Shown: in pieces, positions 37,230 to 48,555 of the stretch
How positions within the stretch are numbered: the first letter of the stretch is position 1
Layout of the letters: each line of letters starts with the position of its first letter
Origin: Callorhinus ursinus
Lineage: Eukaryota; Chordata; Mammalia; Carnivora; Otariidae
Assembly (NCBI RefSeq): GCF_003265705.1
Contig: NW_020312828.1
Coordinates: forward strand, 57,749,455 to 57,813,454
Reading direction: 5' to 3'
DNA: 64,000 nucleotides
Notes under the pieces: model-generated
Databases searched by the model: none
Told to the model about the DNA's origin: nothing
The model's input: the letters and a program-made list of their open reading frames with translations, nothing else
Program-made: the position numbers and the translations under genes

Positions 37230-37425
37230 GCTCTTTACTGTAGTGGTTCTCAAACTTTAGAACACATCAGAATTACCTGGATGACTTGTTAAAAACACTA
37301 ATGTCTGTGCCCAACTACCAGGGCATCTGTTTCAGTAAGCCTGAGGTGGGCACCTGGGAATTCATATTCTTAACAAATTTCCAGAGAATGTTGATACTAT
37401 TTGTTCAGAAACACTTTTAAAATCA
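37230..37425 (+). mobile_element. MER5A-type hAT DNA transposon remnant
   Basis: It begins with 'tagtggttctcaaactttag', followed by 'catcagaattacctggatga', 'cttgttaaaaacactaatg', 'ctgtttcagtaagcctgagg' and 'acaaatttccagagaatgtt'. This is the order of the MER5A non-autonomous element, including its CAGTGGTTCTCAA-type terminal repeat. The far end is decayed. It is the only named repeat I can place in the 36.9-46.3 kb stretch. Confidence 0.85.
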
Positions 37426-38790
37426 TTGTACTGCAAGCATTTAAAAGCCGGGAGAATAATATTGTGATATCCAATACCAAATGATTACCATTGATATTCT
37501 TATTATCCAGTTACAAGGTGTGAATATTGTAAATGTAGAATTTTTAGAGGAGATTTCAGATGGAGTTGTGGTCACTAGGCCATGATTGTATAGAAAATAT
37601 TAATACTTAGGAATCTTTAACCAGCACCAAGTAGTAGCTTTACAAAGGGCCTGATGGCATTAAATGCATTTGATGGCTACAAGATTGGAGGCTCGAGAGA
37701 GAAGGATGACCATCAATACTGAAACCCTGAATACTGGAGGGTATTTGACAAATTGATTTTTCTGTGACATTTGTAAACATGAAATTCCTGATGAGAATGA
37801 GAGCCTTATAACGGGCCTAATTCTAAGAAAATCTTGTAGACATGGAGATTGATCTCTTTGGAAAATACCATGAAGCACCCACCTGCTCACTAAGAGAGAA
37901 AAGACTAATTTGGTAACAATAGCGTCTGTTCTAACATTCTTAACAGACCTCATCCAAAAGCCAAGTCAGAACTGCCACTGTATCCCTAAACTACCCCTGT
38001 GCCCTATGAATAAAGGGAATGGACAAAAGAGGTGGAAAGGGAAGCTACGTTTTAATGCATATATAGAGAGAGAGATAAATAAAATGGACTTAAGTTTTAT
38101 TTGTATCTCACACTTTTTTTGTATCTCACACATTTTTTCTAATCTCTTTCATTTGCAATCATTTTAATTCTAATCTTTCAATCGTTGGGCTTTGAAGTAC
38201 AAAATGGCATATTTTCCCAAATAGTCATGTTGCTTAAAGTAACCATGTCCTTAGTAGATATATTGTATGGTGCTTCACAGTAATTTCCTAAACTAGACAA
38301 AACACTGAAGCTCTTTCTGGAGACCCTGATGTTAACTAGAAAAAAAAAGTGACCTTTTGGTACACAAGGAGGAGGTTATTTGGAGACTAGTGAAGTTCCG
38401 TCCCTTTTAGTTATTTGTATTTGAGACCTGAGACAAGTGTTTTAGCATTAGAGGTTTCCCACATGAGTACAAAGGCATTATTAATTGCTCTATCTCTCCT
38501 ACCTTTTCTCAGAGCTCACTTGTGATAGTTTTACTATGTGTAGAATCATGTATAGATGCCATTTGCTATTGCTTTATTATTTCATCATTTCCTTAGATAC
38601 CAAATTGTGTGTTCAAGAAAAAGACGTATATACCCAAAATCTATTCAACTATTCCACAAATGGTAAGGCTAATTAATATCATGAAGAGTCATAACAACTA
38701 CTGCAACTAAGTCTATGCTCCTATGGTAATTCTGTGTCTTTTTTCCCTGAAGGATCTCAAAGGAGCTGGCATCAGGTTTTCAAGGGGTTG
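37426..38790. other. Unique sequence between MER5A and the GC-rich region
   Basis: No gene is recognised. Overlapping open frames on both strands (for example 37660-37953 minus and 37910-38167 plus) have no domain. AT content drops towards 38.8 kb. Confidence 0.5.
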
Positions 38791-39420
38791 AACCCTGCTC
38801 CTTAATTATTTCTGCTCACACACTCTTCCTACACAGGCTTGATGCAGCTCCGCCCTCCTCCCCCCCACCCCCCGCCAATCCCCCAACACCAGAAGATTCG
38901 GGAAAACACGGTGCTGCAAAATGACATTTCAGAACAATTTCAACAAGGTAACTGTTCAGGGGAAGTTCAGCTCAGAATTCTGGGAGCTGTTCAAGCCTTT
39001 TCAGGGCGGTAAATTGGGTTGGCTTAGCAACTCGGTAGTGCAAAGCCTCCCCGAAGGCAACGTGCTCAGGGAGAAGGGAATTCGCCTGATGCCTGAGTCG
39101 ATCTTTTTTTCTATGGTCGACCTGCTTCATTATTATTCTGCAATGTGCTGCAATCCCTGTGCGCGTCCGGCTTCCAACCCTGAGCTGGCCACTCCAGCAG
39201 CTCTGGTAGAGGACCGCACGGTGACTGGGATGACCCCATGCTGTTTCGTTTCTTCTGCCCTTTCCCCTAGGGTCCAACTAAGCCCTTGTGGCGCTTGAAC
39301 CCTGGGCCTGCCTCCTGCTTTTCTTTTTCCCCAGCGACAGAGCTGGGGTGGGGAATGAAGGTGTCATAGAGGGACAGCAATCCCAATTACTTGTTCCCCA
39401 GTGAGTTTTCAAACTCCCGG
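38791..39420. other. Left shoulder of the GC-rich region
   Basis: GC-rich unique sequence starting with a C-rich tract (38848-38888). The open frame 38921-39298 (125 codons) is unrecognised and is shadowed by an equally long minus-strand frame (38972-39277), so it is probably not coding. A donor-like AAGGTAACTG occurs at 38945-38954. Confidence 0.5.
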
Positions 39421-40662
39421 AATGCCCATCACAGGAGAAGTTGTTTGAGTGAGGGCAGCGCTGCGGCCAGCTTGGGGAAAGGGAGTTTTCTCGATGCCCG
39501 CACCGGATAGCGCGGCAGCAGTGTCCACGGCACCGCCAACCATCTAGAGTGCGGGGAACATAAACGTACTCTTCACCTGCCACGCATATCAGCCTCGGAC
39601 ACCCACACCGACACACACATGCCCTCTCGAGGCTTCCCGAAGGCCCCTCGGCGTCAATCCATGTGGATGTCCTCCTCCCAGCAATACACACACGCGCCAA
39701 GGCCAAGTCAGGCGCTCAGTTTTCAACCTCGGATGGTTCTTTGAAATTTCGTGGAGTCGGGCCTTCCAGAGGAAATTAAAAAGTATTCCCAAAGGAAAAA
39801 GACGGAAGGATACCTGCCCAAACTGCAGCGGGACGCCTGCCTCAAACACAAAATGTTATCTCCCAGCAGGTATCTCAAACGTGCTAAACCTCAAGGGAAG
39901 GTTTTTGACGGGGCGATGAAGGGGAAGTGGGTTTTGTTTTTGTTTTTTTGATTTGTTGTTATTATTGTTTTGTGAAGACTTTAACTTATTCCATTCCCTT
40001 TTGAAAAGCTCCCTCAAGACAAGCCAGATGTTTTCTGTCAGGTCAGACTGTCACCTGAGGGCGAAGAGTGGGGGTATCAGTCCCCGAAGACGCGACGCGC
40101 AGGGGTCTGAGACCTCCGGGCGCGGCCACCCTGGCAACGGCAAAAGATGCGTCAGAGTTCGCTGGCAGCTCTCCTCCTGCAGGGTCACACGCGACCCTTT
40201 TTAGCTGAGGAAGAGGGTGTGAAACCCACTGTTCCAGAAGAGCTCTGTGGCAGGAGTAGTATCTCCTTGGGATCCCAGAGCACGCAGAAACGTGGATCCT
40301 TCTCGAAGTCCGGGATACAGCCCGAGCCCCAGGAAGCACTCCCCGAGGCAGGGTGTGGAAGACAGGCTCTCCCACCTGTCGACCGACGTCAATGCTTTCT
40401 GAACCTTCGAAAGGTTCCCGCACCCTTTCCGCGGTACCTCCTGCACTGGCTGTGTGATCTCCTGAGATGGAGCGTGGGAAAGTACCCCCGAGTGTCTGTT
40501 TACGTGGGCGGGACGTTTAAGCACGACTTGGAGATTCACAGTTTCTATGTGAGTGAAACCTCAGCGGACACGCTGCAGCTGCAGGCTGCATTTCAAAAAC
40601 CACTGCCTGCCTGCCTGCCTGCCTGCGCTGGCGCGCGCGCATAAGTACACGAATGCGCGCGC

Positions 40663-40680
<18 letters not shown>
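39421..40680. promoter_or_regulatory. Weak CpG island, possible promoter region
   Basis: Counting CG dinucleotides by eye gives roughly 70 in about 1.26 kb, with local clusters at 39481-39660, 40081-40160 and 40381-40430. The rest of the window has very few. CpG islands usually mark promoters or Polycomb-controlled developmental loci. No recognisable exon, start codon context or core promoter was found, and open frames (39278-39706 minus, 40147-40644 plus) overlap without domains. The strand and the gene served are unknown. The call rests on composition only. Confidence 0.55.

Positions 40681-40716
<36 letters not shown>
40601..40716. repeat. (GCCT)n, (CG)n and (GT)26 composite tract
   Basis: The order is GCCT units (about 40600-40626), GCGCGCGCGC (40631-40640), a 13-bp spacer, GCGCGCGC (40655-40662), then (GT)26 at 40665-40716. 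Alternating purine-pyrimidine DNA of this sort is the classic Z-DNA-forming type. It lies at the right edge of the CpG island. Confidence 0.92.
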
Positions 40717-40717
<1 letters not shown>

Positions 40718-43700
40718 ACAGCTTAAAATAGGCATGCATCAGGTCTAAGCAGCTCCCCACCCCAATTTGGAGTCCTCTGTCGGCCACCTTTTGAGATGCT
40801 GACAGTGGAGATAAAATGGCCAGATAAGGTTGGCTATCATTTCAACCCCATTGGAGCAGTTCAGGCCTACTACCTAAGGCCACTTTGTCTTCTACCCAGA
40901 GGCGTTTCCTCCCACTGAACCTCTCTGTCGTTGCTGTTGTAGGCAGAGGTGAAATGGTGAAGGGATGAAAAGTACGAACAGAAGGTGGAATTCTTGTGGT
41001 CTGAGCTGTTTACGTGGAAAACCGCGCACCTCCGACTTCCCGAACACTCCTGCTTACCCAGATTAGGACCTGCAAAGCTCTTAAAACGACTCTCCATTCT
41101 GAGTTTTGCTTTGGGCCAGAGAGTCCAGAAGAAACATTGTGGAAAACAAAAGCGGTCATAGACATTGGGAGAAACACCATTTAAGTCATTTCAGCAATCA
41201 CGGTTTTAGGAAAGCCTTGAGACTGAGGTGAAATTAAAATAAAATAAGAAGAGGAGAAAGGAGAGTAAGCAACTGTTAAGACCGGCACCAGCCACCGATA
41301 GGGAACAGGTCTAAAGCATACAGCCCAGGTAAGTTTGTTTCTCAGAATTTGAGGACAGCGTTCCAAGTTGTAAAATATAGGAGAAACCTTCCGAGTGGCA
41401 GATAAGTGACAAAGAAGAACCTTATTTCCATTAAAATGTTTTTTAAGTTCCGTAAAAATTGATTTTAAACGGGACCAAAGCAGTGTGACACACTCTTTCT
41501 TCTCAATGTCCCTCAAACTGAAATATACTCCGTGGAGACCAGTGGTCTCAGCCCAAAGTCCAGGAGCTGTGAGTAGAAGAGAGGGGTCCCGTTTCTGGTG
41601 CCATTTAAACCATATTAACGCGCCCTTCCTTTCAGCGGCGGGTCTTATTCAGAAAATACGGTAGGTGCGAGCTGCCTGTCTGTAATAGCAGGCAACGCTG
41701 TTCAGTGTTTGTCAGGCTGGCGTGCTCTCCCGGCTTTGGAGACTCCCTCCCCCCATCTGCCCCTCGAATGTGTTTTGGCTCAACAGGTATCACATGAAAA
41801 CTCGCACTTAACCCCGGTCATCCTCTAGCAGGAGCCACCCCAACATTTTTCTTGCCAGGAGCTGTTGCTGGCTCCCTGCGCCTCCCCCACGCCGAGCGCT
41901 TGTCTAGCAGTCAGCCCCAGGGCCATCCATTAACCACCGACTCCCAGTGGCAGGCGGACTAAGCATAAATGTGAGGCTCCTCGCACGTTGAGCCGGCGAC
42001 GAAAAACGAACCCATTGTAAGCAACCCGAGACGCTTTTTGTGCACCAGGCAATGTAGTTATCCTGCTTAGGACAGGCGTTTTGCCTTAGAGCTGAGCTGA
42101 GGCTCCACGGGGAAAAAAAATCAAGCTTTAAGGATCAGGTTGGGATTACAAGACAGTTGCTGCCACAGACACCAGAGGCGACTTCTTGGCATTTAGGGAT
42201 GTAAATTAAAATTCGAGACATGTCACCCATCCTTGCTCCTAATAGAATGAGAGGTAACCCCTCCAGCTCCCTCCACCCAAAACATGAATTATCATTTCCA
42301 CTGAATGCAAATGGACTGCCTTCTGTGGGGGGACAGCCAGCTGCAAGCTGGACAATAAACTGTTTCATAGAGACGCGGCCCGATTGCGGTTCAGAGAGGC
42401 ACTCCTTTACAAAGGAAGAAGCGTCCAGTTTGTGTTGACAGCCTTGGCGCGCCTGGGCCAAAACACCCCCCACCACCGACCCTCCACCCTCACCCCGGAC
42501 ACACAGACACCCGGGATTTGAAACTAGCTTCACTGAAAGCGACATCCATCGCATCTATTTGAGCTGCCATGAGTATGGGGAGGTGATTTTTCAAAAATTA
42601 TGGCATGAGTCATAAACACCTCCTGAGTATTCTTTGCAGCAATTAATGGGCATCAGGGTGCAGGAGAAGTTGTGGAACAGACCTGGGGATCTATTTTTTC
42701 CCAGAGGACAGCTTTTCTTCCAATGATTCTGACTGTTCCTTGCTTTCTTGCTTAGGAATACATTTTACATCTCACCCACTCCCTCCCTTCGTCCGTGCAT
42801 GTGACACTCACTCTACCTGTCTGAACGCTAAGACTTGCTGAGGATTTTCTTTCTGGTCGTCAGCTAATGACTTTCCTCCTACCTTCATTCATCCCCAAAG
42901 GTGGATCCTTACACTTCGGGGAGTATCAGACCTTGTAAAGCCTCATTTTAAGCTAAACCTCTACCAGGGAAGCTCCCATACCATTTATCAACGCATAAGA
43001 GCCCACGTAGTAAAAATTCACATATGCATTAAGACATCATGTTAGTGAGGGGATGCTTGGAAGACCCCTGTGCCCTCATGCATTTAACATCAGCACATTC
43101 CTAGCATTATCAATAACTTCCCTACCTGAAAGGGTTAAAAAGCGTTTACACGAGTGTCTTTAATATAAATATTCTAGCCAAAGCATCAAATCCCACTGGT
43201 TTGACTAGAAATCAAGGTAATCCTCACCACCAAGTAAAGTCTTGCAGAGGAATTCTGCCTGGATATCCACTAGTTAGAGGCTATACGAACCAACTCACGT
43301 ATTCGTTTGAGCATACTGCAAGAATATTTATTGAGCACAAGCTCAATCACTGCATTGAACGCCAAATCTGGCAAGCAAAATGCATTTCCTATCTGGGGGT
43401 GGGGGGCGAAAGAGCTGTGAATCAACTCCTTCTTCAGTATTATTATCATTATTTTATCGGTGCAAATTGCAAAGTAATCTACCAGCCTTTTTCCGGCGAC
43501 AAGTCAGCTCACCTCCATCCAAAGCAGAGGGGACCCCGAAAGCAGACCTACCTTTCACACAAGACACCGTCAATAAAAAGACGAGATTCCAAAACGTAAA
43601 TCCACTTTTAATCCCCATTTTCTTCATCAGGATGAAGTCTAGGCGGCCACATTTAGCGCATCTTCTCGTGCCAGGTTCCCGGGGTTTGGATTCCTTTGCT

Positions 43701-44700
43701 CGGCTTTCCCCTTTGCGGATCCCTTTCATATTATTCGCGAGCTCCTAATTCCTGCTCCTCAGCCCGGCGCAGTGGAGTTGTTGATGTTGTTGGTGCGCGG
43801 TCACAGCTCAGAGTGAATGGTGTTTCTGGGATACCACAGCAACCTTGACGAGGACTCAACCATCTCTCCAACGGGGGCACAAAGTCTCTGCTACTCTGGA
43901 TTCTGTCTTTTCCTGTGCTCCCCCCCCAACACACACACCAAAATCTACCTCAATTCTAGCTCGTTATAGCAACCACCAGAAACCACTAGTGGGCTTCTTG
44001 AAGCTCAGTTCCGGCTCTCAGACAAACTCCCCACAATATTTGAAATTAAGGGGCTTGGTTTATTTTCCCCCCCCGAATAGACCAATTCCGCCTGTAAAAA
44101 CAGCCAGAGAAATATGTTAGTGAGCTCTCCTATGCAGCTTGTGAATACAGAAACATGTTAGAGGAATATTTTAATCGGAGGATCTGTGTTGCTTTTGGGG
44201 AAACCATGCTGATATTGAATCGGGCTCCATCGATGCCCACGTCCTTATAAGGGGACATGTGTTACTACTGTAGTTGCAGTATATTTCAGGCAGGCGTCTC
44301 GCATTTATTATCCTGTGATTTAACTGAAAAAGAAGATCACAGAGAAGAATTTATTTGCACACATGAATTTACATATTCAAATGCCTACGTGTAAACCCAT
44401 AATCAGGTTTCCATGATTGGGTAAACCGATTTTATCCGTGACCAGGGCGGGGGTGAGGTGGAGAGGGAGCCAGTCATTTCCCCAAATAGTTCGCCCTTTC
44501 ATCCTCCCCAGCCGCTTTTCAGCTACTGTGTGCTACTGTTAAACTACTTTATCTGTGGTAGTTATCTAGAACAAACTCATTTGTCTTAATTCTGAAACAG
44601 TCGCAATATGTAAATGGAGGGTTTCTTTCAAAACGTAAAATGTATGTATCTATACATCTGGACTTGGCCGCTCCACCCACCACTCAAGGGTTAACACTGT
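40717..44700. other. GC-richer unique sequence without transposons
   Basis: No SINE, L1 or LTR is visible. A strong splice-donor-like CAGGTAAGT lies at 41327-41335. A block at 42560-42660 carries TGAGTCA (42606-42612) and a homeodomain-type CAATTAATGG (42640-42649). C-runs lie at 43920-43928 and 44069-44077. Open frames (42135-42554 minus, 43201-43599 plus, 43380-43748 plus) overlap others and lack domains. The sequence could hold enhancers or non-coding exons. No gene is recognised. Confidence 0.5.
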
Positions 44701-44717
44701 ACAAGGGAAGAGTTCTT

Positions 44718-44734
44718 GCGCCATCTACTGGCCA
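44718..44734 (-). promoter_or_regulatory. CTCF-like binding motif
   Basis: The plus strand reads GCGCCATCTACTGGCCA. On the minus strand this is TGGCCAGTAGATGGCGC, which matches the common CTCF core (CCASYAGRKGGCR). The site is in unique sequence beside the GC-rich region. CTCF marks insulators and loop anchors. Occupancy is inferred, not shown. Confidence 0.5.
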
Positions 44735-46300
44735 TCGCTCAGTCACTCGCTGTTTTTTCACATCTATTAAGGATCCTATTTCCTTCATCCCACGGTGTAA
44801 GGGAGCTGAGTCCCGAGACAAGCGCGTTTTGCTCCTGTGTGTCGATTTCTTAATCTTTTTTTTGGCTGATCCTGGCCCAGATCTAACAAGCCGCAAGTTC
44901 CTTAGATTAGGCGCCGGATTGATGATCTGACTTTTCTGGAATCTCATCCCATCTGGGGGGAGGGAGGGAAGGCTGCAGCACTGGTTATGGAATAGATAAT
45001 TGCAACGGTTCCTAGCTCCATTTGTTTGCTGAAGGCTATCAGGGGATTAGCATCTATCCTCAGGTCTTGGTCAAGAGGACTGCCCAATTTGAGTTAGCAT
45101 CTCTCCACATTGTCCACAAATGATGGCTCCCGTCCCATGTGCACCCCAAGATCACCCTGGTCAGCTTTTGTCCCTGGGCACAACGCGAAACTGCCGGCTC
45201 AGGGGGAGCAAGGTTGTTCTATCTGGAGGGAATTCTGCTCTGGGAAGTGGGCACACTGCAAGTGTCTCTATAGGGGTGCATGTTGAGTGGGCTCAATCTG
45301 CGGGCATAGGAAGGATTCTAAGCTCTTCGGGTACGTGGCATTTTGTGTGGGTCTGTGAGTCCCCCAAGAGTATGTGCGTGTGTGTGTGTGCAATTGAGAA
45401 TGGTAAGAGTGTGTGTTTATGGAAGATGCGGGAAGGTGTGATTTTTTTATGCGTGGGTGTTTTCCCAAATGTGTTTGTGCAGTATATACGCCTGTGCATG
45501 CATGTGTTCAGACGTGTGTGTACTAGAGAGGGATTTCTCTTCTGGGTAAGGAGCCTTACTTGCAAGAGGCAGAAGCTGTGGATACCCAATCGACCTCATT
45601 AAATTCGGAGAGGTACGTTAAGGACGGTGTGGCAGAATATTGTTCCTTCCCACCAGTGCTTTCTTCTATTGTCCGAATATGCAGATTTCGAAGGGGAGTG
45701 GGTGGCAGGGTTGGGACTAGACCCGGATTGGGGAGATCAAGGCTAAAAAACGTCTTTAGCTTGCTGAGACACCTTGGTAGCGTCCCTGGCACTGGTTTTA
45801 GTCAAGATGTCAGGGTGTGTGGCTGTTGTTGTTGCCTATGCTGGATTGAACAAGGAGTTAGATGCAAACAGGTCCTTGGATTTAAGACACTTGTCAAAAC
45901 CCTCCTTACTGAGTGTGCAGAGGTTAATCACTTTAACTGAATATGCATTTTATTAAAATAAAACAAAAATCTTGGGCGTATGCAATCAGTTTGAACACAT
46001 GGCTGTATATCCAGACCGGAGGACTCTAAACCAAAAAACTTTTATTTCTCAAAAGTCAGAAGTATTTTAACAGGAATTATTATGCAAAAATAAACTTTCA
46101 CTATGGGCCCATCATGATATCTGCTACTCAGATATCAATTTCCGATGTTTATTTTCAAACATGCTACTCCAATAATTCAATTATTATGTTTCCCTAAATG
46201 AATCCTGCCTATCATTCCAATGTGAAGTTGTTAAAAGATTTATCTAGCAGCTCATAATACATTGAACAATACTGCAGTTCTTAGTTTTTAGAGCTCACCA
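44735..46300. other. Right part of the GC-rich region
   Basis: Unique sequence with a G-rich run (44955-44972) and a GT/GC stretch (45371-45391). Two overlapping open frames, 45120-45602 and 45560-45940 on the plus strand, are long for this window. They show no domain, are mirrored on the minus strand (45293-45589, 45556-45792) and are rich in GT-derived residues, so I do not call a gene. Confidence 0.5.
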
Positions 46301-46354
46301 CAAGTCATGAACCATTGTTTTACCCACATTTTCTGGATTCCCAGACATGGGGAG

Positions 46355-46480
46355 TCATATTTTATATGATGAGGATAGTTAAGGCACGGAGAAATGAAGT
46401 GGTTTAGTCAAAGTCATCATCAGGAGTACTGACATTTAATCTAATACATTTAGTGCTGGATCACACTTTTGTCTTTCATG
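46355..46480 (+). repeat. Possible MIR fragment
   Basis: 'atgaggatagttaaggcacg', 'gagaaatgaagtggtttagt', 'caaagtcatcatcaggagta' loosely follow MIR ('gatgaggaaactgaggcaca ... gttaagtgacttgcccaagg'). Confidence 0.4.
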
Positions 46481-46699
46481 CTAAGCAGCCTCCTCTCCAA
46501 GGGAGCATTTCCAAAGGTATTCCAGAAACATAACATTATCAGCCAAAATTCTGGATGAGAAATCCCTCAATTTCTCCAGAAGGAAAAATACAATGTCTAA
46601 ATTTGGGAGGAAGAAATCATATATATCACCTAATTTGTAGGAAAGCAGCACAGTTTTACATAGATTCCCTTAAAACTGTTAGAAAAAGAGGACTTAAAA

Positions 46700-46935
46700 A
46701 ATAGCTAAAATAATAGCAAACATTAAGTGCTTACTGTATGCCCAGCATTCTGTAATGTTTACATGGCATATCTTACTCAATCTTATTACAGCTTGCTAAG
46801 ACAAGTACTACAAATATCCTCATTTTATGATTGAAGGAACTGATACACAAAGTTAACTATCTTGCCTTGCCAGATGTAATATAACTAAGATGAACTATGA
46901 ACCTATAATATCCAATTTCTGAATCAATATGCTTG
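46700..46935 (+). repeat. MIR, near full length
   Basis: The consensus order is clear: 'aatagcaaacattaagtgct', 'tactgtatgcccagcattct', 'gtttacatggcatatcttac', 'atcctcattttatgattgaa', 'ggaactgatacacaaagtta', 'cttgccttgccagatgtaat'. Confidence 0.75.
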
Positions 46936-48337
46936 CCCACTTGTACTGTCTTATGCTAGCACCCAAAGGTGCTTGTTTTAAAGTATTCTAATAACAAAAA
47001 TATAATCTGTATATCAATTTACCTGTAGAATTATAGAAAATCAAAGATTATAAATTAATTTAAAGGTGATCAATTTTTAAAATATGTGTGTACATGTATA
47101 AAAATATTTTTTTAATTTTGTATTTGTCAGTTAATTACTACCACCAGCCCAACCCCTTTCATATTATTTTTTTTTTTTACTTCTTGCAGTCCATTGATCT
47201 TCTCACATACACATTAAGGAAGGAAGTGACTTGGCAAGGATCATCAAGCCAATCACAATGATTAAGTACCCTTGACAGTTTTTAAAAAGAGTTTAGATCA
47301 GTAATAGATGGGTCTTTAAACTAGAAGTGCCAGATTGCCATTCTTTTTCAGTTCCCCAAAATACTTATGAAATAAAATTAAGTCTGATCTTTAAACGGAG
47401 TTGTCACTTAAAAGGGAGAAAATAAACAGCTTTTCAAAAATCATATCATATTAAACCAGGTGATCAATATGTATTTACTCTGTTTTAGTATCATAGTGGT
47501 AATATCACATAAAAATGATCAAAACATAGTAAGTACACAGATAAAAAGCAACAAAGAATTGGTAAGAGGTTACCTTCAATTTTGAAAAGAAGTATATATA
47601 CCTTTGACAAAGTTAGGAACTTAGAAAATGTTTTTTAAATTTATGTCACAGATAAACAGGTTTACATGAAGATCATTGTCTAGAATATTCCTGCCTGTTA
47701 GAGTGGAATGTCCTCTGATTACAGAGATACATTTTCTAATTAAATCTCAAGTTCAAATTGTCGTTCTGTGGGGGAGAAAAATTAGTTAGGGTAAAATAAA
47801 AATGCTGATGATTTATAAATAATCAAGCAGGCCTTTCCCTGTTTGTTTGCATTTTTTATATAGAAAGCATTGCCAGGACAGTAGGAGAAAAGGAGGAACT
47901 CATTTTCTCATTTTTTCTACAAATGTTCATTCTTAGATTCATCCTGTCTGACCTCCCTAACCGCTGGGAAATAAAACATTTGAATTCAAATGTTGAATCT
48001 AGGAAAATGAGGGAAATCTAATTCAAGTCTATACATTTCCTCAATTTGCAATAGTCCCTATTTGGTTGAGGAGAAAAGAAAGAGATCTAATGTTCATGAT
48101 AACATAACTTGTCTTTAAACAATCATATTTAAGAATACAAATTATCAGGTAGAGAAAAGTATCTGTCCTGCTATTAATCAGGAGATATTCCTGAGAGGTG
48201 GAGATGAGCCTCATGGAAGTATTACTAAGTGTGCCTTCCTAGGCATTCATTCCTCTTACGTCCTGACTCCTCTTCTGATTTCATTAAGAGTGAGGCTTAA
48301 CAGGTATATCCATCTTTTAAGCTCTAGCCATATTAAG
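46936..48337. other. AT-rich unassigned sequence
   Basis: No gene or clear repeat. A poly-T run sits at 47167-47180. Confidence 0.55.
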
Positions 48338-48350
48338 AAGGTCAGAGACT

Positions 48351-48542
48351 GGGGCGCCTGGGTGGCTCAGTTGGTTAAGCAACTGCCTTCGGCTCAGGTC
48401 ATGATCCTGGAGTCCCGGGATCGAGTCCCACATTGGGCTCCCTGCTCGGCAGGGAGTCTGCCTCTCCCTCTGACCCTAAACCCTCTCGTGTGTGCTCTCT
48501 CTCATTCTCTCTCTCAAATAAATAAATAAAATCTTTAAAAAA
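48351..48542 (+). mobile_element. Can-SINE, second subfamily
   Basis: Head GGGGCGCCTGGGTGGCTCAG, then 'ttggttaagcaactgccttc', B-box region, a 'ccctctgaccctaaacc' linker, AATAAATAAAATC and poly-A. The perfect 13-bp duplication AAGGTCAGAGACT lies at 48338-48350 and 48543-48555. Confidence 0.96.
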
Positions 48543-48555
48543 AAGGTCAGAGACT

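Noticed and set aside
38921..39298. 125-codon open frame
   Set aside because: No recognisable motif, and a minus-strand frame of similar length covers it.
40147..40644. 165-codon open frame in the CpG island
   Set aside because: No domain recognised. It runs into the GCCT/CG repeat, overlaps long minus-strand frames, and GC-rich DNA lacks stops by chance.
44560..44610. Possible microRNA, because 'gttatctag' occurs as in miR-9
   Set aside because: Only nine bases match, with no complementary arm for a hairpin nearby.
44955..44972. G-quadruplex candidate
   Set aside because: G-run spacing (6, 3, 3, 2) does not give four runs of three with loops. Too weak.
45120..45602. 160-codon open frame with a 126-codon overlapping frame (45560-45940)
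   Set aside because: Rich in Cys/Val from GT repeats, mirrored by open minus-strand frames, and without a recognised domain. Not called a gene.
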